Positions 23,190 to 36,249 of a stretch of DNA of 64,000 nt are shown piece by piece. Where the stretch lies: positions 1 through 64,000 of the forward strand of contig JASAMV010008658.1 of NCBI GenBank assembly GCA_030248065.1, read 5' to 3'. The notes beneath the pieces are model-generated. The model saw only the letters and a list, made by a program, of their open reading frames with translations, had not been told where the DNA came from and did not search any database. Position 1 is the first letter of the stretch; each line of letters starts with the position of its first letter. This DNA comes from Rhynchonema sp. JSB1_4. Its lineage: Eukaryota; Nematoda; Chromadorea; Monhysterida; Xyalidae. Both the position numbers and the translations under genes were made by a program.

Positions 23190-24384
23190 ATACGGCGCAC
23201 ACTCACAGGCGGACTTTGGCGGGAATAAATACTTTTTGTTGTACATGGGTATCTTCAACACAAATTGTAGCGCTTTTTGTAAAAACTCACAATTTGCAGA
23301 AAACAGAAAGTGCTCGCAGGGCTCAGTGGGTGATGAGAGCCAGAAAATCAATCGAAATACCGAACAGCCATCATGTGCTCCTTTATTTAATGTTAGCAAT
23401 TGGAATTCATGCTTACAGCTCAATGTCTGGGTTGCCTTGAGGGCTGCATTGAAGCAAAAATTTAATTAATTTAATTGAAACAAAAATACAATTTGTATGA
23501 ATTGTCCATTGCTCAATTCATACCTTTTCAGATTAGGGTGTTGCAGCCATCACCAAACTGTCAACGGCGCAAAAAGAACGAAGCAGACACAGCCGAACAC
23601 TATCTGAAGAACTGTACAGCACATGAAACCGCAAGAATACAAACCTGGGGGAAAAGCACACTTCAAATTGATAACATATTCCGTGATATTACCAAATTAG
23701 CGCAATTTGTGCGTCGCTCGGGTAGAATGTGATAACCCTTAATTATATTTCCCCACTCTTATGATATGCTAAAATATCGAGAGTCCAGAATATAAAAAAA
23801 GCAAATTCAAATTTAGCTCTGAATACAAACGCAGTGAACAGAAGACAGTGTTCCGAACGAAACCAGCGTCAAAAATCTCATAAAATTAAGTTCTTTTTCG
23901 TTACCTAGTCTGCTTGCGACTACTTTGATGCACATCAAAACTCAAATGTCAAACGCCAATTTCAAATCTTTTATCTACGTTTTGCAGAACATGATTTTGT
24001 TCAACATGTATCGTTGCAATTTTTCCTGAAAAATATATTTACAGAAAAAAACAATTCTTCGAAGAAAACGTTTTCTTTCGACATTTTTACTGGCCAATAG
24101 TTGGTCGCCTCTTCCTTCAAATCGGGTGTATTTGGAAAAAATGTGGCCTAAAATTGCTTCATGAAGGATAGACATGTTAAGCAAGTCGACCAAAACTCCT
24201 AAAAATGGTATTTGCGCACGATTTGAGAAACTGAACTTGCGACTATCCAAGATTTTTTTCTAAAAATTTGGAAATTTTTCCGAAAATTTCTCCAGTTTCC
24301 GCAAAAATATTCGCTCATTATTTTGACCTCTCGAAAAAACTTTTTTTCAGGTAAGACGGTTTTTTTACTACCTGCGACTGTAAT
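23190..24384. other. Spacer without a supported gene
   Basis: The short frame at 23475-23732 (CQRRKKNEADTAEHYLKNCTAHE) resembles the 3' end of a non-LTR retrotransposon reverse transcriptase, where such TAEHYL..C sequence is common; this is a weak suggestion only. The rest is A/T rich with no signal. Confidence 0.35.
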
Positions 24385-24849
24385 CACATGCACAGCTCTT
24401 CAACGATTTGTGCTATCCCCCAATCGCAGTAAGCGGTCACGCGCGAATAGACACCTTCTAGTGAATAAAAAAATGAAATTTAAAAAGAAACTCAAAAAAG
24501 GGAAAATGAACCGGGATATCCATCGGCGGCATAGCCCTTGCCCCACGATACAATGCCGTATTCGTACCAGATATTGGTGGATGGATTTCTGTGAACCAGT
24601 GGTATTCCACTGTCACCCGTGAAACATCAGGGATCAAAACAATCAAGACATATGGCAGTAATCCGCCACGACTGTTGATTTTAATGGCTAAGCTTCCTTT
24701 CATCCGCGCACCTGACAGCTGTCTTTCTCCGCCACATATCAGCGCAGAACACGGTCCCATCAAATATCTCATCCGTGTAGTCCTTATCGCACAGGCCCTG
24801 GTTCGTAAACAATTCAAACGCAAACCACAAACTGATTGCATTGACTGAC
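24385..24849 (-). pseudogene. S1 serine protease, 3' fragment, broken
   Basis: Three exons match the intact protease at 34848-36245: LCDKDYTDEIFDGT (from about 24810), GDSGIPLVHRNPSTNIWYEY (about 24616-24521) and VYSRVTAYCDW (about 24451-24385). The exon carrying the His and Asp of the triad is not present nearby. The cysteine-bearing segment FCAGMAGKDSC is shifted here by two extra bases, GDSGG has become GDSGI, and WGKGCAADG has become WGKGYAADG. It lies on the 5' side of CCP-gene copy 1, as the intact protease lies 5' of copy 2. Confidence 0.8.
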
Positions 24850-25144
24850 TAAATATAGACTAACACACATGGAACCGAGTGATACAACGTTTATGAGACC
24901 CACCAACATGACAACACTGGACGCACAATACAGAAACAAAGCAATATAAAACGCATACAAATGCAACGCAACGTCAGATTTCATGGAAAAAGTTTCCGTT
25001 CTGTACTATACAGCTACAAAATCACTGCCTGCTTTATTTCAACTAGATACTTTTGACCAGAAGGCTTGGCCATAAAACGATAGACAATCCGCTTTTAATG
25101 ATAGCATGATAAATTATAGATCACATAAATAGTTCACTTGCTTC

Positions 25145-28100
25145 TTACAGATGATGTCCGTCGCAATGAGTGTCGTACGGAACCCAGAACTCGTATCTGA
25201 ATGGAAAAACTGCATATAGTTCGAGAGAAAAATTTGACACCTGCGAAAATATAAATTTCAAGGTGAGCATTTTGGCAACTCACTCAACGATCAATGCAAA
25301 ATGCTTGCTCATAAAGTCGCCGTTCTTTTTGGTCGCCGGCACGTACTCGGCTGACACCACTCGTGCGTCTGTGATTGGGAAATATTGATGTTCGATAGAT
25401 GGGCGGCGCAGTGGCGTCGGTGAGAAATCGAAATTTTCCCATACCCAGCAAAATTTTCGGGAAATCTCCCATAGCCCCCAAAAATCAAAAAATTTCCCAT
25501 TTCCCTTACCAGGGGGTTTCTCCAAAAAAATTCAAAAAATTCCCATACCCGAGGAGGGTTTCTGAAAAAATGACCCCAAAAATCTTCTAAAAGTACCAAC
25601 AAGTGGTCAAAAAGTGCCTGAAACAGAGTTTTCTTGCGGCAGCAAGCGATTTTTGACATTTTTAGGTAAAAATGGTCAATTTTGGTACTTCTTGGGGTAA
25701 AAAAAGTCATTTCTTAGGGGTGCTTGTTCCAAAAGTGAAAATTTCCCATACCCCATACCCCCGGCCGATTTCCCATACCCCATACCAGGGGGTAAACCTC
25801 CCAAACCCCCCTAATGACACCACTGAGCGGGCGCAGTATCCGATAGGGCTTACGCAGAATCCGAGACGGGCGGCAGTATTAAATACAGTGCTCTAATTTT
25901 GTTCTGACGATACATTTTAAAAGATTAATTGTTTAAAAACTAATTGTTGTTTAGACGTCTGAACAGTTGTATTTGATAAAAATGATGATGTGCGCTGAAC
26001 ATGTACACGCACGGGGGTAACGACATATTGGTAACAACGGGGCTACTGTACTTCCCAAAATAGATGTACCAGCTTTGGTTTTTTAATTTCGCGTTGATGT
26101 TGCAAACACAAAGCACAGGGTGTATTTGGGGCAGACAGGTACGAAAGGCAGTTCTATCAACACACTTAGGCTCGCGTCCACACATAAACAAAATGCTGAA
26201 TAAAATTTAAATTCCAATGTAAAACACGCTCATGCAATAATCAGTGCACAAAATATAAACTGTGACAGCAGTTCAGCAATCCAGCACATTATTTAGAATA
26301 ATCATACTTACTTCGGATACTGCGCGCACTGGATTCTGCGCCCGGATCAAAAAAGGCGCTAGCATCCGACAGGAACAGATGTTCGGATACTGGGCCCGCA
26401 CTGAAAACAGGCGCACTATCCGATAGGAAGGAATTATCGGACACTTCGCCCATTTTTGGCATCCTATACTCGTGCACGGTACCGTTCGAAGACCTTGTTT
26501 GGCTGGTGTATACTGACACTAACATTTTCAGGAATTTCAGTATTTTGGGAGCATGAAAAATACCTCCAGCGGCGTGAAGTGTAGCTGTGGGGCCCTTGAA
26601 AAACTGCAGGTCGATTCGATCACGTGGCGAGCCATCATTCGGCTTCGGACCCCAAAATTCTGGAAACAGCAACACGTACATTAAATTGCGATATTTGCAT
26701 CAGACTTATCTAAAAATATTGAAATATCCGTTTCAAGGTTGGTCAAACGATTATACGTACCCGGATACAACTCTGTCTGCGGGTGCCGATCGTTATACGC
26801 CTCTATAAATTGATCTTCATAGAGCTGGGCTGAGCTTCTGCAACAAATACTGGGCGTGTTCCCAATCGACCGACGCAGAATAAGTCAATCTTTACAGTCA
26901 GTCAGTCATAGCCAGTATACGAATCGCCTACTGGTGTAGCTATGCGATCGAAAATTAGAGATTGGGTAAATTGTCGCCAAATGCACCTGCTCTGGACATT
27001 TTCAAGGAAAGTGGCTTTCAATTGTTCAAAAGTGATCATGAACATTGAGTATAACACGAATCGGTGATCGACTGGCAGCGGTGTTTCGAAAGCTGATCTG
27101 GCACCCAAACAATTCCCCTGGATATGCAGAATGCAAACGTTTTACGGTGCTTGAGCTTGGCCAGAAAATTTGAAAATGGCTAAAATCAATGTTTTTGCTG
27201 GCCGACAATAATTATATAAAAATCCATCAAAAAATTTTCCCTGAATGGTAAAGCACGCCTCGCTGCAGATCACCAATGTCAATTTACATTTTTCACAAAA
27301 CATTTGAGTGCTCAGTGATTGGCAGCCATGGTTTCGAGGAACGCGTCTAATTCGTGTTTACTCCGCTTGGATAGGTGCGATCATCGCTGTTGTTCACCAA
27401 TAAAATTTTTGGTAGGTACCTGGGCATGTTCTTGGCCTTGACTGTTCTAACCCCCACATGCATATCAAGCTGCCTTCTGCAGCAACTGATATTGTCATGG
27501 AGAGCTGGTCATCACGAGCTAGATGAGCACCCATTTTGGTTACCAGATTCGCTGCGACATCCCTATGCAAACTAACTGCCAGTTAACGTCGCCCCGCTCT
27601 TTGCCTTCGTCATGGCAGAACTCGCGTGTATCGTTGGGTTTGACGTCTTCACGAAACGAAAAATATATCCAATCCCAAAAGTACGGCTCGTACAACGTGC
27701 CTCCGTACACAATCATGTGAGCCATCGGATCCTGCGTGTTCGAAATTCGAATCCATCAAATTATATTTGAAGTTTCTTTCCAATATTTTTGCTGTCGCAA
27801 GCAACTCGTTAACAAATTTCCTACTGAGGGTGGGGCAGAAAAATTGGATTTCTCTTCGGGTTAACGTTCGGAAAAAGAGGCGAGCACAGGAGCTGGTATC
27901 ACTGCCTCCAAACACTCAAAGCAACTGACCTCTTTTGAGGATACCAGCATTCTGGCCCTGTTCGAATGTGTTATGTTGTAGCGAACTGGAAATTGAGTTG
28001 TAAATTGTGCTAAGTCGTAGTTTCCGCAACCCAACGGATCAGAAATCAATTTGCAATTTTGTCACCAACCTGCTGCCGCTTCGTCAAATGTGGATCGAAA

Positions 28101-31100
28101 TTTCGTACATTTCCTGAGATAAATGTGTACGGTTATCAAGGAAGAAATCAAAGTCACATAAACACGCGAGACACAAATGCTTTAACGGACAATTTCTCTG
28201 AAACGGTGCAAACAAGTGCTGGGTGCAGAGTTGGGAACAAGCACAATCGAACATTTTCAACAAAACATGTTTCAATTTCTCAGTATTTCAAGTTTGCACC
28301 ACCGAGTCTAACACCGAAGTTTCTCACATCGAGCTTTCGACTGAGCTTAACCCTCTCGTTAGCACTGTCCCGAAAATTCCGGCTTGCGAATTCAGGCCGT
28401 TCAGAAGAGCAACGGATCTGATAAATGGAGAATCGCAAACGGATAACTCACTCTTCGGTCGAGTCCGGCTTGTCGATCACACAATAATCGTAGTCGTATC
28501 CTTTGTTGCAGATTAGATCCGGGCCGAACGGTTCATCGGGGTAGAGCGTCGAAATGAACCAGACGTTGAACGCAATCGGACTATCTGTCGTTGAGTAGCC
28601 CTCACCCTGACACACAGGACATCTTTCTTCATCAAACATGTTGGAATACAGTTTCAGCATTGAGACCTACCGGAATCGAGACGCGAATACCATCCGTGTG
28701 CCAATATTTGATGTGCCAACTCTTCTGGCCCCACCACTGAAACATGGCGGGCTGCTAGTGTGAACACAGCTTGAAGCAAAGAGACAGAGTGCGTACCATT
28801 CTTGCGTCCTCCTGCGGCGATGGCTCATGATCATAACCTTTCTGGCCGTTGTAGCAAACCGCATCGAGAGCGTAATACGACAGGACGGCAGAGTTGTGAT
28901 TGACTGTGTACGCCCAGCTGTGATTGAGTGATTGGTGGTGAATAGTGGCTGGTTATTGCTCAATTGAATGACTGGTGGATTATTGATCGATCGAACGATT
29001 ATATGGCTAATTCATCTATTAACACATACTGATATTGATCGGGCCAGTCGGTTTGATCTTTCACAGGTCCAAGGTAATCGGCCAGATGTTTCATGCACTC
29101 GCCTGGTTCGTACCCGGCGGTGCTGTCGCCTCGGCGCACATTCTATGCAGAATCAAGGGTGGAACTTTACGTTTTTAGCCGGATTGAGACCATGATTTGG
29201 CCTTCCATGACTGATCTACACGCAACGCACCTGAAGCAGGATGACTCCGATCTTGTTGTCAGTAACGAAGCGATACATATTTTCAATGAAATCATCGGTG
29301 CACGCTGATTCCTTGCCCAGATTCAGTTGCATCACTCGGAACTGAAACATCAGACATATGGGCGATTTCATACGGCCTCACTAGTGTACCAACGTCAAAA
29401 TGTAAGTACCTAACTTGTGAAATGTTGTGAATGAGTTTTTAAGCCAAACTGAAACTTAAGTTCACTACCCCTGCTATTACACAGTATGGAGTGCAGACAG
29501 GTAAAGTTTCACACACCTAAGTAGCAAGGGAAACGTGCAACTGAGCAGAACTTGAAACACGCACGGTTACGATATATGCACTTTAAAGTGACTCTACAAT
29601 TGAACGTTGACCGCGTTTGTTTGCAGCCATTTTGTCAGAATATGAAGGCAGGCTGTCAGAAACCCAGATTTAGGGAATGGATTTTCAACTCGTTGCTTTG
29701 TGATGTTTCACGGAGCCCACATATTTTCACAGGAGGTGAAAAAATGAAAAAAGTTTGAGGCGGGCCTGTGCAAGACAGGAGGTAATCCAATCTAAGATAT
29801 TTTCAGCGTTTTACACACAGACGTTTCTCTGTTAAACGAGATATAAAGCATTGCACGAAACGCCAGGTGTGACAAATGATAAACGAAACACTCCGAAAAA
29901 TCAAGCCTTTTTGAAGCACCCTTTTACTGCTGTGTAATTTTAGGCATCTGTGGTAAATGAAATTAGTTGTCAATTGCAAATAAAGATCGTCTAATTATCC
30001 TGCGTTCAGGATGTGCTTTTCGTTTTTCAAAACCCTACACAGCTCACACAGTGTTTACCACAACATGCGCAAGGCAGCCATTCCACAGCGCGCACACACG
30101 ACAAAGCTGGCCAGCTGAAACATTGCTGTGTTGTCGCTGTGCCGGCTGTGTGTTGTCGTTGTGTGTGCGCTGTGGCATGGCTGCCTTGCGCATGTTGTGG
30201 TAAACATTGTGTGAGCTGTGTAGGGTTTTGAAAAACGAAAAGCACATCCTGAACGCAGGATAATTAGACGATTTTTATTTGCAATTGACAACTAATTTCA
30301 TTCACCACAGATGCCTAAAATTACACAGCAGTAAAAGGGTGCTTCAAAATGGCTTGATTTTTCGGAGTGTTTCGTTTATCACTTGTCACACCTGGCGTTT
30401 CGTGCAATGCTTTATATCTCGTTTAACAGAGAAACGTCTGTGTATAAAACGCTGAAAATATCTTAGATTGGATTACCTTCTGTCTTGCACAGGCCCGCCT
30501 CAAACTTTTTTCATTTTTTCTCCTCCTGTGAAAATATGGGGGCTCCGTGAAACATCACAAAGCAACGAGTTGAAAATCCATTCCCTAAATCTGGGTTTCT
30601 GATTCCTTGCCTTCATTTTCCAAAGAAATGGCTGCCAGCAAACGCGGTCAACATTCAATTGTAGAGGCACTTTAAATGATCCCCCATTACCCTTCCAAAT
30701 GCGCCTTCCATGGGTATGCCTTCGTGGTATTCAATTTTCTCGCATGGCGCGTTCATATGAATCCACTGTCCGCCTTGACACTTATACTCCACGTGGAACG
30801 TTCCGACGCCAATGCGTACGCCGCTGATGTAGCCGACCTGTAACATTAGACAGAATAAAGGTCATAAAATTACGTTGATCACTTGGGTCAGCTTGCCGTC
30901 AGGCAGAGAGCGCACCCAGAGGGCACTGGGTCCGTTGGTCAGAAGGCTCCTGAAGGGGGCACTAACATATTCGAGACGACGAAAACGACGCCACGCTTTC
31001 TTGTTGATCAACTATTGCTTTTTACGCCTGGCTGGCGTGCAACATTATACTCACTGTTGTTTTACTGATTGTGAGCAGAGGATATTTTGCTCATTATGCT

Positions 31101-31595
31101 GTCACTTTTGTTGCGAAGATACAGTACTTTCCGGTAAAATAAGGAATTTCCCACATGCAAAGTGGAAACATCGGTGTGGAATGTTGTGATACAGATAGAT
31201 GCCAGGTCACAGTGATAGTTTGTTAATGTTGTTATTATTATCACAGGCACTTTAGCACAACACATCAATTCCATACCTTAATTTTCGATAGCAAAGGCAT
31301 ATAACCAACCTCGCATTCGAATTTGCTTATTTCGCCTTCTTTAGATTCGGTCTGTGGGAGTTGGTCGGGCCGCACATGTTGGTCGGGTCCGGGCACAAAT
31401 GGCGGGCAGTCATTTGGCTCTCCTTGCGACAACGTCGGCACGACTGTTATGGCGTTTAATCAAAATTAGGTGCGTGGATGTCAACATTACGTGAACAAAT
31501 TGCGACACCATTTTCTATTTTTCGCATGAAAAAAACCAACCGACAAACATAAGAGCCACGAACAGCACGAATTGAACTTGGACCGAATGGGTCAT
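25145..31595 (-). CDS. Secreted CCP-domain protein of unknown family, copy 2
   Basis: Tandem duplicate of copy 1. Exon 1 (31595 down) encodes MTHSVQVQFVLFVALMFV, a signal peptide, joined in phase to VVPTLSQGEPNDCPPFVPGP (from about 31443). The CCP module closes in the exon near 30839-30695 (EYKCQGGQWIHMNAPC). Later exons correspond one for one with copy 1: about 29341, 29147, 28917, 28737, 28605, 28050-27930 (FTTQFPVRYNITHSNRARML), about 27736 (DPMAHMIVYGG), about 26840 (LYEDQFIEAYNDRHPQ), about 26660, about 25357 and the stop at 25145-25147 (EFWVPYDTHCDGHHL). Intron sequence is also conserved, so the duplication is fairly recent. A 1.1-kb palindrome sits in the intron after the CCP exons and a GC-rich repeat in the intron before the DARVVS exon. 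Function unknown; a secreted partner or substrate of the adjacent protease is one possibility. Confidence 0.75.
25410..25830. repeat. CAGTGGCGTC repeat, copy 1
   Basis: Bounded by CAGTGGCGTC and GACACCACTG. The interior (AAATTTCCCATA..., TTGCGGCAGCAAGCGATTTTTGACATTTTT, CCATACCCCATACC) recurs at about 60040-60400. Probably another MITE family; no convincing target duplication was seen. It lies in an intron of CCP-gene copy 2. Confidence 0.6.
29582..30676. mobile_element. 1.1-kb palindromic fold-back element
   Basis: Left-arm positions pair with right-arm positions at a constant sum of 60258 (for example 29588 with 30670 and 29999 with 30259), so the arms are collinear over about 520-540 bp and meet near 30129. 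The centre is CACACA/TGTGTG rich. No transposase seen. It interrupts the intron between the CCP exons and the following exon in CCP-gene copy 2; copy 1 lacks it. Confidence 0.85.
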
Positions 31596-31689
31596 GATGC
31601 TTGTGGCGAAAACACACGTTGCCACAAAGCTGGCAATCCCACAGTTCTTCGCTTCAATAAGAACAAGAACTGATTTTTCACAAACTGCT

Positions 31690-33500
31690 TAGGGCGGACT
31701 TAGGAATCCGGAATCCGGAAATATTTCCGGATTCCGATTTCCGGATGACTTTTTTATTTTTGCGTTTTCCGGAAATATTACCGGATCCGGAACTATTTCC
31801 GGAAAAAAAAAAAATTATACAAGGAAGTGAATTTTTCTTTATTACAAATAAAAAAAACCCAGACAAGAAACCAAAAAAAAAAAACCCACCCCCCCCCCCA
31901 AAGTGCTATCATCACGCATGATAGCCTAAGCCCAAGCCTAAGTTTGAGCCTGAGTCAAGGTCCAAGCCTAAATATGTGCGCAAACGTCAGCATAAGCCTA
32001 GGCCTAAGCCTGAACTCAAACCTAAGCCCAAGCCTTGGTTCAAGACTAAGTTACAGCTGGATTCCGTTTAATCCGTTTTATTTTCCAGTCCATAATCAGT
32101 CTTCCCCCCAGCGCGCAAAAATCCGTTTAATCCGGAAAATCCGTTTAATCCGTTTTATTTATAATCAGTCTTCCCGGCACGTTTTATTTTTGCGTTTTCC
32201 GGAAATATTTCGACCAAACAGCACGCAGAAGCTGCTGTTCGGAGTTGTCGTTGATGTGTTCGCTCCTTGTTATACAGTTTTATGCACCTGATAAATACAT
32301 ACTATAACATTACAATAAGCTGCGCTGCATGACCTTTGTTGCTGATTTGTTTAAATTACATAACACGACCGAGGGATACATTGCTTTTTCAAACCAATCA
32401 CTTTTTTAAGCATTTGATGCAAGTTTATTGTAAGCGATGTGACTTTTGCTCCAGATTTAATACCTTGTTGTTTTTAACTGCATTTTGTTCACGAATGTGA
32501 AACGTTATTTTAGTCGCATATGATGAGATATGCATCGTAACAAACAAATGAACAGATAAACTGCAGATGTAGGTAGGTACAAGGGCGAACTTCTGCTAAC
32601 CTACAACCAAACTCTTCGATGAACAGCAAGGTACGGTAGGCAAAATGTGCGGGTGGTGCAGGAGAGTCCCAAATGTGCGCATTGGACTGCGGTTTGGGCT
32701 CGTGCTTTCACCAAATCTGTTTCATTTGTGCGTTCCGCAGTTCGCCCTTGTACCTATATGCAGTTTGTCTGTTCATTTGTTTGTCACGAGTGTCTGAAAT
32801 CTTATTCCTGTGAGTCCATTTTCTGTCTGTTGTTCGAATATTGGGCTGTTGAACTTCTGCTTACCAGCAACCAAACTCTTTGATGAACAGCAAGGTACGG
32901 TAGGCAAAAAGTGCGGGTGGTGCAGGTGAGCGAGTAACTTGATTAAAAAGTTTGCGACAATACAGGACAGATTGTTTCATAGTCATGTAATACAGTACAG
33001 GCTGATTTCCATTACTGTTATCACCATGTTGAGGTCTGTTCAAAATATTTGGCATTACCGTATAAAAATGTTCATCAATTTGATCTGTCCTCCGCTAGAA
33101 CACTTTATTTCAGCAATAACCCAACTAAATTGATCATTTTTCATTGAGACGACACAATGCGTACAAATCCAACAATAATAAACAAAAGACTCAACGACAG
33201 AACGACAATGTACACAATCATTACCATGTGCGTTTTAAATTCCTATTGGACATAAATATTCTTTGTTCGTTCGAGGGACCTGATGACTTGACGTCCAGAT
33301 TTCATTTCCGGAAAACGCAAAACCAAAATTTCATCCGGAATCCGGAAATATTTCCGGAAAACGCAAAACCAAAAATTCATCCGGAAACCGGAATCCGGAA
33401 ATATTTCCGGAAAACGCAGGTGGTGTTCTGCTTCCGGAAATAGTTTATTATTTTTGCATGTAATTATTTCCGGATTCCGGATTTAACCTAAGTTCGCCCA
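31690..33500. mobile_element. Long TIR element with CCGGAATCCGGAAATATTTCC ends
   Basis: The left end GGGCGGACTTAGGAATCCGG and the right end CCGGATTTAACCTAAGTTCGCCC are inverted relative to each other, each followed inward by repeated CCGGAATCCGGAAATATTTCCGG words and TTTTATTTTTGCGTTTTCCGG. About 1.8 kb, no transposase recognised. It contains AAGCCT hexamer arrays (31928-32045) and a 75-bp direct repeat (32587-32661 and 32853-32927). Confidence 0.6.
31928..32045. repeat. Degenerate GCCTAA (TTAGGC) array
   Basis: Runs of AAGCCTAAGCCT-like hexamers with many substitutions. On the other strand this is TTAGGC, the nematode telomere unit. Similar short runs occur at 38670-38695 and 61872-62064. 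Confidence 0.6.
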
Positions 33501-33709
33501 CATAGATTATTGACGTTGGTCTGTGCTGAGTACGTTTGGAGTTTGGGACAATTCCTCGGAACTAATTGCATCATCAATAACAACGAACTGTAAGACGGGG
33601 ATAAATTTCAAAATTGTGGTGGGGCAAGTATGTTGAAGTGTCACTACTGTACTTTCATTGACTTGTAATTACAATTGTCGAAGTAGACAATAATATCCAC
33701 AACATTTAT

Positions 33710-34320
33710 CACCTGCGCAGCTCTTTACCGCAATTTGCGCTGTTCGAACGCAGTAACTTTTCGCGCGTGAATAGACAGAAAGAGACATTTCAGCTAGGAA
33801 ATCAGATTTTGTTTTGTTTGTGATTCGGGTTGGAAGGCGGGGGGAGCTGGTGTCCCACCTCGAATAACTAAAAAACAAAGCTCCCTTTGGCGTAACCAGC
33901 AATCTAGCCCTGTTCGTATGTGTTACATATGTTGTAGCGAACCGGAATTGAAATTGTTGGCGCAAGCTACATGCTGTATATGGTTCGCCAACCAACTATA
34001 ATCAGAAATCACAATTGACTCCAACGTGCTTCCGCGACGCGACGTTCAATTTGGTCGGGAAATTTCGTCAATTGCCTGGAATGAATTGTATGGTTGTCGG
34101 CGATCAAACCAACATATCGCGTAAAAAGGCAAGATAATGCGCTGCAGCACGTGAATTCAAAGCATTCTCAACAAGGATGAGAAATTTGAGTATCGCAACC
34201 GAAACCCATCCTTTGGTTGAGTTTGGATTGTCGACCGTGCAATAATCGAAGTCGTATCCTTAGCTGCAGCTGAAATCCTGACCGAACGGTTCCTCAGGGC
34301 GAGCGTCGACCCTTCGTGAG
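33710..34320 (-). pseudogene. Relics of the protease and CCP-gene exons (fourth copy)
   Basis: The minus strand near 33780-33720 resembles the last protease exon (VYSRVKSYC-like). At about 33985-33875 it resembles the RYNITHSNRARMLV exon of the CCP gene, here reading TTYVTHTNRARLLV. At 34200-34310 it is a degraded form of the exon with NKGYDYDYCVID. The segments are out of frame with each other and end at the CA repeat. Confidence 0.55.
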
Positions 34321-34339
34321 GTCAGAATTTCCCCGAAAA

Positions 34340-34641
<302 letters not shown>

Positions 34642-34847
34642 GCGCGCGCGCTGCTCCACAACTATTTTGCAACAATATTACGGTATTAAATGCATTTATC
34701 GATATCTGCCTGCATTCATACTGCAAGAATGGAACCAAATTTCAATATTTTGATGGACCTCGACAACTGCATGTATGCCGATATATATGGATCTCTACCT
34801 CCGATGGCTTTAATAATTATCACTATCCACATGTGGGGGTTAGCTTA

Positions 34848-36245
34848 TCACATGCACAGCTCTTCACCAACGATTTGTGCTATCCAATCGCAGTAAGCGG
34901 TCACGCGCGAATAGACACCTGTGAGTGAATGAAAAAAACAGACATTTAAAAAGCAACTTAAAGAAAGACAAAAGTGAACCTGGATATCCATCAGCGGCAC
35001 AACCCTTGCCCCACGATACAATTCCGTATTCGTACCAGATATTGCTGGTTGGATTTTTGTGAACCAGTGGTCCTCCGCTGTCACCCTTGAAACATCAGGA
35101 TCAGGAATCAAGGCAATCAAGCCATGGCAGTGACCCAATACTCAACTATACTTTTGCTTCTTATAGCCAAGCTTTCTTTCGTCTCCGCACCTGACAGCTG
35201 TCTTTCCCCGCCATACCCGCGCAGAACATGGTCCCATCAAATATCTCATCCGTGTAGTCCTTATCGCACAGACTTTGGTTCACAAACGGCACTTTCACCT
35301 GTTGCAGCTTGGCGGGAAGGAACATGCCACCAGCTAAAAATTAAAACATTTCTGTGTACTGCCACCCGCGGGAGGGGCAAAATTGAACTTCAAAACAACT
35401 CTCACAGTGCTCGGTGCCCCAGCCAGTGACATATCCGATTTGATCCGATTCAATAATATGGCCATCGGACTTGGGAAGGCAAACTGGCTGGATATGGTCC
35501 GTGTACTGGACGGGCTCTTTGAGCTGAAGACAGCAAATAGCGTATGTAATGTTGGTAAGCTGCTCACTGATGTTTCATGTCGTCGTCATACTTTGTAGAG
35601 CGCAATGTCATATTTGATGGTTTGGTGGTCGAATTTTGGGTGCAGCACGATTTGATCTATTTCAGCCACAATTTCGCCCTGTTCATCATTCACGTGTTGG
35701 TTGTAGTCGCCGATCTTGATGCGGAATTTCTGCGGATTGTCGGTGTTGCCGTAGCTGAAAATACAAAATAATTGACAGAAATAAAACGAAATATCGACAG
35801 AAGGTATCGAATTAACGAACGCGCAATGTCCGGCCGTCATCACCCACTGCGGTGCAATGATTGACCCGCCGCACTCAAGCGTTGTGCTCAGGAAACCTAA
35901 ATGCTACATATTCAATAAACGTGTAGCGAAGTGCTCTAACGACAAAGCTCAACATATTCGGATAGCCTTGTCATTTAAAACATTGTCGTCTACTCTTAAA
36001 ATTAGAAGATTTTTCTAAATAACTGGTACATTCATACTTTTGTTCGTAATACCACCATTCTACCCACCCACCATGTCTAAACAGTCCAATCTGCCAAGGC
36101 CACGAGTACGGTATTGCATCCTTTCCGCCAACGATTCGCGTTTCATCTGGTTTGATTGGTGGATCGCCACATTTGAATGTCGCGTCGCTGCTGCAAACTG
36201 CCGCTGTCGACGCAAACAGGATGACTGCTGAAGGCGGATCGAATT
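34848..36245 (-). CDS. Trypsin-like S1 serine protease, secreted zymogen
   Basis: Chymotrypsin-fold endopeptidase. The first recognised exon (from about 36245 to 36030) carries a hydrophobic stretch AVILFASTAAVC, a short pro-segment with Cys, and the activation site ETR/IVGGKDA followed by SWPWQIGLF. The next exon (35896 down to 35593) has CGGSIIAPQWVMTAGHC with the catalytic His, and YDIALYK with the Asp. Exon 35523-35400 has IQPVCLP and GYVTGWGT; 35333-35191 has MFCAGMAGKDSCQ; 35085-34980 has GDSGGPLVH with the catalytic Ser and GIVSWGKGCA; 34918-34848 ends the protein (VYSRVTAYCDWIAQIV, TGA). D in GKDSCQGDSGG is the S1-pocket Asp, so Arg/Lys specificity is expected. The frame stays open between His and Asp, so a short intron there is uncertain. 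The initiator ATG was not fixed. All family signatures are intact. Confidence 0.92.
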
Positions 36246-36249
36246 TTTG

